A stretch of DNA of 64,000 nucleotides from an uncultured bacterium (GTDB taxonomy: Bacteria; Patescibacteriota; Saccharimonadia; Saccharimonadales; Saccharimonadaceae). The stretch is taken from assembly GCA_902761145.1 (NCBI GenBank), contig CACWJA010000001.1:1-64000 (forward strand), in the 5' to 3' direction. The notes beneath the pieces are model-generated. The model had not been told where the DNA came from. It saw only the letters and a program-made list of their open reading frames with translations, and did no database searches. The position numbers were made by a program, and so were the translations under genes. Positions 8,097-16,300 of the stretch are shown one piece after another; position 1 is the stretch's first letter, and every line of letters starts with the position of its first letter.

Positions 8097-10493
8097 TTAT
8101 ATTATATCATGCACCGCTTTTTTGTCATTGGCTATCAACTTTAATCTCGCCTCAATCTCTTTTTCGCCAATCCTTATTGCACGCTCAAGCGCTGGGTCCT
8201 CCGTCATCGGCAAGAAAAACTCTCGCCAAGCCTGGTAATCTTCATCTGTTCGTATAACATTGGCTGTATACCTAGGATAGCTATCAAGCGATTTATCCCC
8301 CATCATCCTCTTTACATAATCCCAATTCTGCGTCAACCACTGCCACGTCATATTCTTAGCATACGGATTTCTGTATAAATATATAAACAAATACAATTGA
8401 TCTTGCGGCTTCACCACGTCCTCTCGCTCCAGTAACTCCACCATGCGTTCTAGCTTACCTTCATCTTTCGGCAAAGTCATCGCAAAAAGCAGATCGTACT
8501 TAATATCTGGGTCTGCTGTTTTCTTGTAAGCTTCCAAATATTCATCCAGCATAACTGGCTTCAGATATATTTTTGCATCCAATATATCATCTCGTATCTC
8601 ACTATCCAGCTCTTTATAATTAGCGTTATACATCTCCGCTAGCTCTTGCAAGTTTTGCTTTGTCTCAGCGTAATAGTCCAATCCAAGCAATATAGATCTT
8701 AGTCTAATGGTATTTTCATCATCATCTTTCCTAGTCGTCAACCCAACTTCATTAAGCTTTTTACTAACCAATCTTCCTACAAATTTCTTAAACTTTTTCT
8801 CCTCATCAGAATCCGTATCAAAGAAGATCTTCAGTTGCCCTATTATCACTGCTATAATATTCCACACAGCAGCAGTATTTTCATCTTCAAATTTCTTCAC
8901 TAGTGGCACCAATGATGCTGCTGGCGCCAAATCCGTCCTGCATACTAAACTTCTATCTATTAGTAGACGCAACTTCTCTTCCAGCCCAAGCTCCTCAAAC
9001 TTATCCAGCCGCTCCGCAAATTCTTCATCAGTCAGGTTCAAGACATAATGTCCACTCATGTCTTCAGTAATCTTCGGCAATGGCCATTCTTCTTTAGTCA
9101 TCGGCCCATCCAGCAAAAATCGCTTTTGTTTACCATCCGTTATCACTGGATAACCAGGCCTATCTATAAAAGCATGCATCAATTTCTCTGGGCTAAACTC
9201 TGCATATGGTGCAAGCGCCTTCCACAAGTCATCGCCCACAGTATTCTTATATTTATACTTTTCAAAATATTCTTTAATGCCTTTGCAAAATTCATCCCAA
9301 CCCATCATCCGTATCAACATCAACATCAGGTGAGCACCCTTAGAATACACTATCGCCCCGTCAAAAAGCGTCGCAATCTCCTCTGGACTTTTTACATCTT
9401 GATGCACAGATTGTACATCAGTATAAGCGTCACGATTCAGCGCAGCAAAACAATCCCCAGTAAAGAATCCTTCAAATATCTTGTATTCTGGATAAATATG
9501 ATCAACTGCATAGTACTCCATTATGCTCGCAAAAGATTCATTAAGCCATAGATCATCCCACCACTCCATAGTCACTAAGTCCCCAAACCACTGGTGTGAC
9601 AATTCATGTGCCACAGTAAGAGCTACACTCTTTCTCGTACCAAGCGTTGCGGCTTTTCCAGCAAGCAGCATAGACTCGCGATACGTCACCAGCCCCCAGT
9701 TTTCCATTGCCCCCGCTTCAAAATCTGGCAATGCTACCTGATCCAGCTTCGTCAGAGGGTAAGGTATGTCAAAATTATCGTCATAAAATTCCAACGATCT
9801 CGCCGCCACCTCATTCGCATAATCTACCGAAGCTAATTCTTGTGCTAGTGTTGCGTATGTCGTAATCTCCACTCCATGACGATTCTTTATAGTCTTACCA
9901 TGAAATCTCCCTATTACCCAAGCTAGCAAATACGTACTCATCCTCGGCGTAGGTTCAAAAACCACTCTCACCATCGGAATATCATTACGCGCTTCCTTCA
10001 CCACTTTTCTCTGTTTTTCAGGAGTATTCGCTATAATCATATCCCCCGCTTTTACGTCCTGCTCTGGCACTGCGATACTCAGTTCAAACACCGCTTTTGC
10101 TCCAGGCTCATCTATACACGGGAACGTTTCTCTCGCATAATGGCTCTCAAATTGCGTCGCCACTATCGTCTCGGTCTTATTCTCGTATTTATAGGTAGAT
10201 AAATACGCCCCCTGCATATTTTCGTTCAAAGAACCATGATACCCTATTTCTATAGCTGCATCGCCCTGAGGTACCTTCAGTACCGTCAAAACCCCATCTA
10301 CCAGTTCGAATTTTGCTTTTTTACCATTTACCTTCACCCAGTCTACAGATAGCCCCACCGCATGAAATTTCACATTTTCTGCCTTTGGTGTCCCTAATAC
10401 AGTTACTGTGCCACCTATAGTCTTGGCATGCTTGTCTATATCTATATCCAACACATACTTCTCTGGCACAAAATATTTAATCAATCGTTCCAT
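8097..10493 (-). CDS. pepN: Aminopeptidase N, M1 zinc metallopeptidase
   Basis: Removes N-terminal residues from peptides, feeding an amino-acid-dependent cell. It has 798 aa from the ATG at 10493, which has a GGAGGT site; a TTG four codons earlier overlaps that site and is rejected. The exopeptidase motif GAMENWG is at about 261-267, and the zinc site HELSH (296-300) is followed by the third ligand Glu319 in LWLNES. No signal peptide, so cytoplasmic. It follows ftsH by 20 bp. Confidence 0.95.
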   Translation of the reverse strand: MERLIKYFVPEKYVLDIDIDKHAKTIGGTVTVLGTPKAENVKFHAVGLSVDWVKVNGKKAKFELVDGVLTVLKVPQGDAAIEIGYHGSLNENMQGAYLSTYKYENKTETIVATQFESHYARETFPCIDEPGAKAVFELSIAVPEQDVKAGDMIIANTPEKQRKVVKEARNDIPMVRVVFEPTPRMSTYLLAWVIGRFHGKTIKNRHGVEITTYATLAQELASVDYANEVAARSLEFYDDNFDIPYPLTKLDQVALPDFEAGAMENWGLVTYRESMLLAGKAATLGTRKSVALTVAHELSHQWFGDLVTMEWWDDLWLNESFASIMEYYAVDHIYPEYKIFEGFFTGDCFAALNRDAYTDVQSVHQDVKSPEEIATLFDGAIVYSKGAHLMLMLIRMMGWDEFCKGIKEYFEKYKYKNTVGDDLWKALAPYAEFSPEKLMHAFIDRPGYPVITDGKQKRFLLDGPMTKEEWPLPKITEDMSGHYVLNLTDEEFAERLDKFEELGLEEKLRLLIDRSLVCRTDLAPAASLVPLVKKFEDENTAAVWNIIAVIIGQLKIFFDTDSDEEKKFKKFVGRLVSKKLNEVGLTTRKDDDENTIRLRSILLGLDYYAETKQNLQELAEMYNANYKELDSEIRDDILDAKIYLKPVMLDEYLEAYKKTADPDIKYDLLFAMTLPKDEGKLERMVELLEREDVVKPQDQLYLFIYLYRNPYAKNMTWQWLTQNWDYVKRMMGDKSLDSYPRYTANVIRTDEDYQAWREFFLPMTEDPALERAIRIGEKEIEARLKLIANDKKAVHDII
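8101..8106 (-). promoter_or_regulatory. Leaderless -10 box inside the pepN stop region
   Basis: Minus-strand TATAAT, 6 nt before the ATG at 8094. The same bases code for the last two isoleucines of PepN and abut its TAA stop, so the promoter is embedded in coding sequence. Confidence 0.6.
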
Positions 10494-10513
10494 TTTTACC
10501 TCCAATTTTTATA

Positions 10514-12445
10514 CTATTTATGCAGTTTAGCTATTTCGGGTATCCTTGCGCCTTTCAATATCGGCTCAAGTTCTGCTTCTTCCAAAGTCTCATGTGCTAG
10601 CAATTCTTCTGCTAATTTGTCTAACACTGCCTTATTAGCCTTCAATACCTCTTCTGCACGCTTCGCCGCTTCATCCGAAAGCATCTTTATCTCCGCGTCG
10701 ATCAGCTCAGCGGTTTTTTCCGAATACGGTTTACCTGTAGAAATAGTATAATACCCCGTAGCTTCACTCGGGAATACCAAATTACGCGTACCCTCGCCCA
10801 TACCTTCTTCTATTATCATAGACTTCGCTAGCTCCGCCACATTGGTAAGATCACTAGATGCACCAGTTGTTACCGCGTCTTTGCCGAATATTATCTTCTC
10901 TGCTATACGTCCGCCCATCGCTCGTGCCAATATGTCTTTTAGCTCGTATATGCTCTTGTAGCTCCTATCTTCTGGCGGCAAAAACCACGTCACGCCACCC
11001 GTCCTTCCGCGCGGAATTATCGTCACCTTATGCACTGGGTCAGAATCTGGCAATACGTGTCCCACTATCGCATGGCCAGCTTCATGATACGCTGTGATTT
11101 TACGCTCTTTGTCATTCATTACCTTACTCTTACGTTCTGGCCCTATCGCTACTCTCTCAAATGCTTCCGTTAAATCAGCATTACTAATGGCCTTATGCCC
11201 CTCACGCGCAGCAGTAATAGCTGCTTCATTTGCAATATTTGCAAGATCTGCTCCACTAGATCCAGCCGTCTTTTTTGCTAAAGCTTCTAGGTCTACATTT
11301 TCTTCCACAGGCTTACCCTTAAAATGCACCTTCAGTATCTCTAGCCTATCTTTTCTCTCTGGCAAAGTCACATTTACATGTCTGTCAAATCTCCCTGGTC
11401 GTAACAGCGCCTTATCTAGCATATCCACACGGTTCGTCGCCGCTATCACTATTACACCACTATCATTGTCAAACCCATCCATTTCCACAAGTATCTGGTT
11501 CAAAGTCTGCTCGTCCTCGCGCCCAGCACCGCCACGTGCATCACGCTTATGTGCCACTGCGTCTATTTCATCGATAAATATTATTGATGGGGCATTCTTC
11601 TTAGCCTTAGAAAACAAATCTCTTACTCTACTAGCGCCTACGCCCACAAACATCTCTGCGAATTCCGACCCAGAGATCGAGAAAAACGGTACATCAGCTT
11701 CACCAGCCACCGCTCGCGCCATCAATGTCTTACCCGTACCAGGATCGCCCGCTAGCAGTACACCTCTTGGTATCTTTGCACCAAGCTTCTCATATTTCTT
11801 TGGATTTTTCAAGAAATCTACTATCTCTGCCAGATCCTGCTTGGCAGACTCATTTCCTGCCACGTCTTTGAATGTTACCTTTTTCTTGTCCGCACCATAC
11901 AGCCTAGCCTTAGACTTGCCAAAACTCATAGACTGATTATTAGCCGACTGTGCTTGCCGCATCATCCAGCTCAAAAACACTACTATAGCTATGATAGGTA
12001 GTACCGTTAGTCCCACATCTAATATTATCCCCCACGTATTTGTATCTTCCTTATATTCTATCGTTGGATACTTTTCCTGACAGTCAGATAGTTCATCCCC
12101 CATCATATCATCACAGTGATTTATCAAGCCCTGATCATATAACGTCCCAGACGAATCCTTCCGCGATGTCTCAGTAGGTTGATCATTACCCTTGAGGGTG
12201 ATGTCCAACGTCTCCCCCGTTACTGTTATTTTAGAAATATTGCCCTCAGGATCATTAGCACGCTGTATCACATCAGATATAGGCACTTCTGTTTTTTGTG
12301 TTTTACTCTGAGTCATACTAGCAATTATGAATGCTCCAAAGCATATCAAAACAAAAGTAAACAATACGCTCCGAACCATATTTGATTTATTTGCATTGGC
12401 TTTATTATTTGGCCGCGCCACTGGTTTTTTTATATTTTCCGCCAC
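10514..12445 (-). CDS. ftsH: ATP-dependent zinc metalloprotease FtsH
   Basis: Membrane-bound AAA+ protease that degrades damaged or regulated proteins. 643 aa, starting at GTG with a GGAG site. Membrane segments are about 24-43 and 138-160, bracketing an extracytoplasmic domain. The AAA module has Walker A GDPGTGKT (233-240), Walker B IIFIDEID and the second region of homology near ATNRVDMLD. The zinc site HEAGH is at 454-458. Only the C-terminal tail is short. A TATGAT at 12472-12477 could be its -10 box. Confidence 0.97.
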   Translation of the reverse strand: MAENIKKPVARPNNKANANKSNMVRSVLFTFVLICFGAFIIASMTQSKTQKTEVPISDVIQRANDPEGNISKITVTGETLDITLKGNDQPTETSRKDSSGTLYDQGLINHCDDMMGDELSDCQEKYPTIEYKEDTNTWGIILDVGLTVLPIIAIVVFLSWMMRQAQSANNQSMSFGKSKARLYGADKKKVTFKDVAGNESAKQDLAEIVDFLKNPKKYEKLGAKIPRGVLLAGDPGTGKTLMARAVAGEADVPFFSISGSEFAEMFVGVGASRVRDLFSKAKKNAPSIIFIDEIDAVAHKRDARGGAGREDEQTLNQILVEMDGFDNDSGVIVIAATNRVDMLDKALLRPGRFDRHVNVTLPERKDRLEILKVHFKGKPVEENVDLEALAKKTAGSSGADLANIANEAAITAAREGHKAISNADLTEAFERVAIGPERKSKVMNDKERKITAYHEAGHAIVGHVLPDSDPVHKVTIIPRGRTGGVTWFLPPEDRSYKSIYELKDILARAMGGRIAEKIIFGKDAVTTGASSDLTNVAELAKSMIIEEGMGEGTRNLVFPSEATGYYTISTGKPYSEKTAELIDAEIKMLSDEAAKRAEEVLKANKAVLDKLAEELLAHETLEEAELEPILKGARIPEIAKLHK

Positions 12446-12504
12446 TTTTTTCTCCTTAATATTCCTATTCTATCATAATCCACTTATTTTTTCTAAAAAT
12501 ATGC

Positions 12505-12510
12505 TATAAT
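12505..12510 (+). promoter_or_regulatory. -10 box of tRNA-Pro(UGG)
   Basis: TATAAT 10 nt before the tRNA start. Confidence 0.6.
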
Positions 12511-12520
12511 AATACTGCAT

Positions 12521-12596
12521 CTGGGTGTAGCACAGTTGGTAGCGCGCGACTTTTGGGAAGTCGAGGTCGCAGGTTCAAGTCCTGTCACCCAGACCA
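12521..12596 (+). tRNA. tRNA-Pro (anticodon TGG)
   Basis: Acceptor CTGGGTG/CACCCAG (12521-12527 with 12586-12592), anticodon stem CGACT/AGTCG enclosing TTTGGGA, T-arm with GTTCAAGTC, and encoded CCA to 12596. Confidence 0.97.
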
Positions 12597-12610
12597 CAAG
12601 AATACGAATA

Positions 12611-12638
12611 AAAAGAAAGTGTCCACACTTTCTTTTTT
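12611..12638 (+). terminator. Terminator of tRNA-Pro(UGG)
   Basis: Arms 12613-12621 and 12626-12634 (AAGAAAGTG/CACTTTCTT), 4-nt loop, then a T run. It ends the tRNA transcript. Confidence 0.8.
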
Positions 12639-12639
12639 G

Positions 12640-12949
12640 AGTATTCGCAGCGGTCTTTTATTTTTTGCTTCGCAAAATAAGTCCCAAATATAAGAAGGAG
12701 GCCTTTAGGCCTTATTTTTGTGCTTCGTTTGGTGACAGACTATGAACCGTAGGCTCACACCTGATAAGAAATGAGAGAAAATAAAGCCTATTTTCTTTTC
12801 CAAAGCAACACCCCAAATTTTAGTATTACTTCCGAAATGTAGTAGATAATGTAACTGTTGTGCAGTATTCATTTATAGCTTTCAAATGTAATAAATGATA
12901 TAGCACTACTACAGTTTCAGACAATCAGAAATAATACTTTTTACATAGC
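12640..12949. other. Gene-free 310-bp spacer at the left edge of the island
   Basis: No credible ORF on either strand. It has two further plus-strand hairpins: a bulged TTATTTT...GCAAAATAA type at about 12657-12680 and AGGCC-TTTA-GGCCT (12699-12712) followed by a T-rich tract, which looks like a second terminator. An inverted pair CATTTAT/ATAAATG lies near 12870-12900. Base composition is very AT-rich. It may be a remnant of an insertion next to tRNA-Pro. Confidence 0.4.
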
Positions 12950-12975
12950 AAAACCCCAGCCTCTCGGCTGGGGTG
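12950..12975 (-). terminator. Terminator after the E2-like membrane gene
   Basis: Minus-strand hairpin CCCCAGCC-GAGA-GGCTGGGG (arms 12954-12961 and 12966-12973) followed by TTTT. It closes the conjugation cluster. Confidence 0.8.
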
Positions 12976-12986
12976 CAGAATTGTAT

Positions 12987-14186
12987 TTATACTTTTTTCT
13001 TCTTTATCTTTGGCATATAGACCGCCTCATATTTGGTAGGAAGAGTATAGCGATCACTTTCATTTATATAGTTTAAGCACTCGATCATTAGCTCGATCGC
13101 CTCAATCAATCTTCCCTGGCCTATATAATCACAGATTTCATATTTCTTATCACCAAAACAAAAATCTCTTGTACCGTAAGCGCTATAACCATCGCCTCCT
13201 TCTATATTTGATCGCACCATCTTAGCACTAAAAGATCCGTTCGCCTCTATCTTTATCTCATAATCACCCAGATCATACAAAACATTTTTATATGTATAAT
13301 CCGCACGAACTCTGATAAAAAGACATTCCTTCCTTACATAGATCCGTTGCACTCCATACATTTCTTTAATTTGCGCAAAATCATTCACGACTTGGTCTTT
13401 TACCTGTTTGCTACTGCTAATGAATTCTTGCTGCGATCTTAGCTCATTGAGCTTAGCCTTGTCCTCGCCTAGTTTTCCCTGTGCTTTTTTGAGTAATGTA
13501 GCATAGCGTTCTACTTCAGACTCAGATCTATGCATGTCGTCCTCGGCATCTTCTACCCGTCTCCCAATCGGCAACATGTCATAATAAAATTTTACAAAAG
13601 CCGACTCATCAAAGATTGACTTCACCGAAGGCAGCGGTTTTAATCTTTTTCGTTTCTTTTCTACTCCTGTCTTTTTAAACCTTAATAGCGATAACCAAGA
13701 GACAAATACCACTGGCCACGTCACAAAGTTTGAGATTAGTAGGTACCAACCCCATACACTTTTCAACGGCAAATCTGCCAAGTAATAATCTTTATTGTGA
13801 CCAACCGCATAGCAAATCGATGCCGCCATAGAGCAAGTACATAGGTAAATAATAATCAAAGCCACCCAGGCTTCTCTTACCATATCACTAAACATTCTTG
13901 GCTTCTCATGCTCTATAAATAACCCATCTTCGCCCAAATCGTCTTCGGATACTTCGGATGTCACTTGTACAATCTCCGCTCTCTGATCGGCGTCAAGTTT
14001 TTCATTCGCAACAGTTATAAAATCAGTATAGTTCTCATACTCATTGAAACTATTTTGCCAACCGGCATAAGAAAACAAGACAATAGAGCCAAGCGCCACT
14101 GCAATAACTATCGCAGACACCAAGGCAGCTTTCAGAGAAGCTTTGATATCACCAGTTGAATAATTCGGTCTCAAAGTTTTTTCCAT
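12987..14186 (-). CDS. Membrane-anchored protein with coiled coil and putative E2-like C-terminal domain
   Basis: A 399-aa protein starting at ATG 14186, with AGGTG 7 nt upstream; a GTG five codons earlier overlaps that site and is rejected. It shows about three membrane helices (roughly 17-39, 106-128, 144-167), a basic patch, a charged coiled-coil stretch (about 210-275), then a globular domain. That domain has consecutive beta strands (LFIRVRAD, YEIKIEANG, FSAKMVRS), then a loop with RDFCFG holding Cys343, then a helix RLIEAIELMIECLNYI. Strands, an active-site-like Cys and a following helix are the order seen in E2 ubiquitin-conjugating folds. Its neighbours encode Ubl, E1 and JAMM proteins. 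The E2 call is my inference; it could be an unrelated membrane protein. Confidence 0.5.
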   Translation of the reverse strand: MEKTLRPNYSTGDIKASLKAALVSAIVIAVALGSIVLFSYAGWQNSFNEYENYTDFITVANEKLDADQRAEIVQVTSEVSEDDLGEDGLFIEHEKPRMFSDMVREAWVALIIIYLCTCSMAASICYAVGHNKDYYLADLPLKSVWGWYLLISNFVTWPVVFVSWLSLLRFKKTGVEKKRKRLKPLPSVKSIFDESAFVKFYYDMLPIGRRVEDAEDDMHRSESEVERYATLLKKAQGKLGEDKAKLNELRSQQEFISSSKQVKDQVVNDFAQIKEMYGVQRIYVRKECLFIRVRADYTYKNVLYDLGDYEIKIEANGSFSAKMVRSNIEGGDGYSAYGTRDFCFGDKKYEICDYIGQGRLIEAIELMIECLNYINESDRYTLPTKYEAVYMPKIKKKKV

Positions 14187-14226
14187 ATACAAACACCTCA
14201 CATTTTGTTAAAGTACGTTTTTAGTG

Positions 14227-14251
14227 AAAACCCGGGCATAAAGCCCGGGCT
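14227..14251 (-). terminator. Hairpin between the Ubl and E2-like genes
   Basis: Minus-strand CCCGGGC/GCCCGGG hairpin (arms 14231-14237 and 14243-14249) followed by TTTT. It could lower expression of the membrane protein relative to the three upstream genes. Confidence 0.7.
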
Positions 14252-14275
14252 TCTAGAAGAAAAAGGTCATAATTA

Positions 14276-14560
14276 TCACTGGCCATTGTTGGGCCTATTT
14301 GCAATAGTAATAGTACTACCCGCCTCAACTCGGTCGTTGAAGTTTTCTACTATCTTCTTGCCGGTGGTTACGGTTCGACCACTACCAATTATCACCCCCG
14401 CCCGCTCGAATAACTGCGCAAAAGTTTCGCCTTGTACATATTCGACAATAATCGGCTTATGTCCTGCACCATTGGCAATCCGAACCTTCGTAGCATCCAT
14501 TGTAGCTACACCTTGGCTTATGCCTACCATTACTTCACTGCTTTTTCTCTTCTTAAACAT
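14276..14560 (-). CDS. Small ubiquitin-like/MoaD-type beta-grasp protein
   Basis: 94 aa with a strong AAGGAG site. The pattern fits a beta-grasp fold: strand TKVRIANG, strand IIVEYV, helix TFAQLFERAG, then short strands and VEAGSTITIANRP. Like ThiS, MoaD and ubiquitin it ends in a flexible tail with a near-terminal glycine, but the last residues are NNGQ rather than GG, so Gln94 may need removal. It lies 15 bp after the E1-like gene. The likely role is the modifier that the E1-like enzyme activates. A sulfur-carrier role is possible, but no cofactor genes are nearby. Confidence 0.65.
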   Translation of the reverse strand: MFKKRKSSEVMVGISQGVATMDATKVRIANGAGHKPIIVEYVQGETFAQLFERAGVIIGSGRTVTTGKKIVENFNDRVEAGSTITIANRPNNGQ

Positions 14561-14575
14561 ATTTTTCTCCTTTGT

Positions 14576-15313
14576 CTATTCGAAGTCTCTTGGCACAATA
14601 AACATTTTGTCCAACTCGGCCATTTTGCCACGCGAAAAGAGCGAAATTCTATGCGCTACTTCTACTCCAAAATAAGCAGAAATAAAGCAAACATTTCTAG
14701 CGCCACATTCTAACTGCATGGACTCTTCATCGCTATACAGCAATGATTTTTCATAGGTTTCCGCTGCTTCCATATCGGAAGGATTGAAAGTGATAATCAA
14801 AGTAGTGAGCCCCGCCGAACGCAAATCAATCAAAAGCGGCACTCGCCAAGACTTTTGCTTTATGGCCTGCCATATTTCTTTGCGTGCTGCCATAGAGTCC
14901 ACACCAGTCACCACAATACCGCTTAGTTCAGTTTCTGCCGTTACGGCTTCCGAATGCAATACTACATTTGGACGCTTATTGTTGGTAGCACACGACCACA
15001 ATGCTAAATTAGCCGCATCAGTTATGCCTAGGTTACTCCCGAATTTGTAATTCAGCGCATTTACCACAGCATCTACTTTATGCCAACCTATCATACTATC
15101 GCTATATGATAGCTCCGTCGCCATGTTATGGGGCTCCAAAACGTCTGGATCCCACACGTGCAAAGTAGCATATTCCATAGCACCCATAGCGGCAACTTGC
15201 ATTATAGCAGAATTACTCGCGCCACCGGCACCGACAAAATGTATATCGTAGCCAAAATTCCTTGGATCAAAGATTTTTGTTTGATCACTATAGTCTCGTT
15301 CCATCATTATCAC
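14576..15313 (-). CDS. E1-like ThiF/MoeB/HesA-family adenylating enzyme
   Basis: 245 aa. The ATP-binding Rossmann core is clear: VGAGGASNS (27-35), an acidic residue pair in WDPDVLEPHN (54-63) like the D..E..N of E1 enzymes, Lys79 in IGWHKVDAV, and VVTGVDSMAARKEIW with Asp139. Family function is adenylation of the C-terminus of a small beta-grasp protein. Cys203 and Cys209 (ECGARNVCF) are candidates for a thioester cysteine. The MoeB-type CxxC zinc pairs are not seen. Start is GTG 15313 (overlapping the upstream stop as GTGA) or ATG 15307, both behind GGAGG. Confidence 0.85.
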   Translation of the reverse strand: MIMMERDYSDQTKIFDPRNFGYDIHFVGAGGASNSAIMQVAAMGAMEYATLHVWDPDVLEPHNMATELSYSDSMIGWHKVDAVVNALNYKFGSNLGITDAANLALWSCATNNKRPNVVLHSEAVTAETELSGIVVTGVDSMAARKEIWQAIKQKSWRVPLLIDLRSAGLTTLIITFNPSDMEAAETYEKSLLYSDEESMQLECGARNVCFISAYFGVEVAHRISLFSRGKMAELDKMFIVPRDFE

Positions 15314-15948
15314 CCCCTCCAGGCCGAAGGATCAACCTTCTGCATGCCCAACGGAACCATTTTGCATTTTTCTTTAATCTCACGTATGCATTTAGTACGT
15401 TCTAGAATTTCTTCGTTTATATCTACGAGAATCTCTAACGGAATATTTCGTACGCGCACAGGCTCAAGTATGTCTAACCTAGCAATACTATCACGATATG
15501 CATTTACCACCATATTCACCACGTATGGCGAATCACAGTTATCGATATCTTTTTCGTCAATTGTCGAGAAGAATACCGACCCATTTCCGTGCGAATGCCA
15601 CCGGAAGCATAGTTTTTCCGTGCTGTCGCCACGCTCCAGAATATCATTCATTATCTCATTCTGTGCTCCCTCGGCAAAAGAACAATAATTAGCCGCAACT
15701 TCCTGCCTTGGGACAAATATCTCGTCCACTATAAAGTCAGTACTATATCCAACACATCTCTTAGTTATCATTCCGATGCCCAAAACTTCGTTTGGTGCGC
15801 TAAGACTTGCTAATGCCATCATGTAGCCCCACAGCTCAGAGTCTACAATCAGCCTATAACGCTGCTTATGATTTACCGCATGATAATATTCATTATTAGT
15901 CGCCATAATAGCCACCGCCTTTCCTTTCGTACTTAAGAATTTCATCAT
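15310..15948 (-). CDS. JAMM/JAB1-MPN metallopeptidase, probable deconjugase or Ubl processing enzyme
   Basis: 212 aa. The complete JAMM zinc signature is present: Glu54 in NEVLGIG, then His118-Ser-His120, seven residues, Ser128-x-x-Asp131. Enzymes of this family cut isopeptide or peptide bonds after ubiquitin-like proteins, or trim their C-termini. In this operon it would release conjugates or expose the Ubl glycine. It overlaps the E1-like gene by 4 bp. The ribosome site at ATG 15948 is weak; translation may be coupled to the 20-aa leader ORF ending 12 bp upstream, or start at ATG 15906. Confidence 0.85.
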   Translation of the reverse strand: MMKFLSTKGKAVAIMATNNEYYHAVNHKQRYRLIVDSELWGYMMALASLSAPNEVLGIGMITKRCVGYSTDFIVDEIFVPRQEVAANYCSFAEGAQNEIMNDILERGDSTEKLCFRWHSHGNGSVFFSTIDEKDIDNCDSPYVVNMVVNAYRDSIARLDILEPVRVRNIPLEILVDINEEILERTKCIREIKEKCKMVPLGMQKVDPSAWRG

Positions 15949-15960
15949 CGCTAAAAATCT

Positions 15961-16023
15961 TCAATTACTGCAAATTCTGCATTCCGCGATAAATCGCACA
16001 ACTTTTTCGAGCATTGTAGTCAT
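15961..16023 (-). CDS. 20-aa leader ORF before the JAMM gene
   Basis: Starts MTTMLEKVV and ends CRICSN, with a strong AGAGGTG site 5 nt from the ATG, the best ribosome site of the cluster. It ends 12 bp before the JAMM start. It could be a leader peptide for coupled translation or attenuation, or a very small protein with a CxxC pair. Too short for homology recognition. Confidence 0.45.
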   Translation of the reverse strand: MTTMLEKVVRFIAECRICSN

Positions 16024-16049
16024 TTCTTACACCTCTTCCTTCTAATTGT

Positions 16050-16080
16050 AAAAAAATACATAAGACGGTAGAACCGCCTT
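16050..16080 (-). promoter_or_regulatory. Attenuator-like hairpin in the leader of the Ubl cluster
   Basis: Minus-strand arms 16074-16080 and 16062-16068 (AAGGCGG/CCGTCTT) with a 5-nt loop. One pair is a G-U wobble only in minus-strand RNA. A run of seven U follows at 16056-16050. It lies between the promoter and the leader ORF, so it could end transcription early. Confidence 0.5.
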
Positions 16081-16091
16081 ATTCACTACTA

Positions 16092-16119
16092 ATTATACCA
16101 TTTACCTCTATAATGTCAA
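16092..16119 (-). promoter_or_regulatory. Consensus sigma-70 promoter of the Ubl cluster
   Basis: TTGACA (16114-16119), 16-nt spacer, TATAAT (16092-16097) on the minus strand. Predicted start near 16085, giving a leader of about 60 nt before the 20-aa ORF. Confidence 0.75.
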
Positions 16120-16176
16120 ATTCGATTAGATCCCTAAGTCCGTATTTTGCAAGCAATACCAAACTCTAATTTATGC

Positions 16177-16182
16177 TATAAT
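16177..16182 (+). promoter_or_regulatory. -10 box of tRNA-Pro(GGG)
   Basis: TATAAT 20 nt before the tRNA. Confidence 0.5.
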
Positions 16183-16202
16183 TTTACTAGATATATTCAT
16201 AT

Positions 16203-16277
16203 CGGGGGTTGGCGCAGCGGTAGCGCGCACGTCTGGGGGACGTGAGGTCGCCAGTTCGATCCTGGTACCCCCGACCA
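16203..16277 (+). tRNA. tRNA-Pro (anticodon GGG)
   Basis: Acceptor CGGGGGT/ACCCCCG (16203-16209 with 16267-16273), anticodon stem CACGT/ACGTG around CTGGGGG, T-arm with GTTCGATC, encoded CCA to 16277. It is the second tRNA-Pro bordering the conjugation island. Confidence 0.97.
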
Positions 16278-16300
16278 TGTATCACAAAGTAACTAAACTA

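Noticed and set aside
10494-10505. TTG start of pepN four codons upstream
   Set aside because: These bases contain the ribosome site GGAGGT for the ATG at 10493.
12640-12949. CRISPR array, tmRNA or other known RNA in the 310-bp gap
   Set aside because: No repeated units with spacers, and none of the signature motifs of tmRNA, RNase P or SRP RNA.
14187-14201. GTG start of the E2-like membrane protein
   Set aside because: The AGGTG ribosome site of the ATG at 14186 lies within those codons.
14276-15313. ThiF/ThiS or MoeB/MoaD sulfur-carrier pair
   Set aside because: Not fully excluded, but no thiamin or molybdopterin gene is nearby, the Ubl lacks a GG end, and a JAMM gene is joined to the E1 gene by a 4-bp overlap. 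A conjugation system is the better reading.
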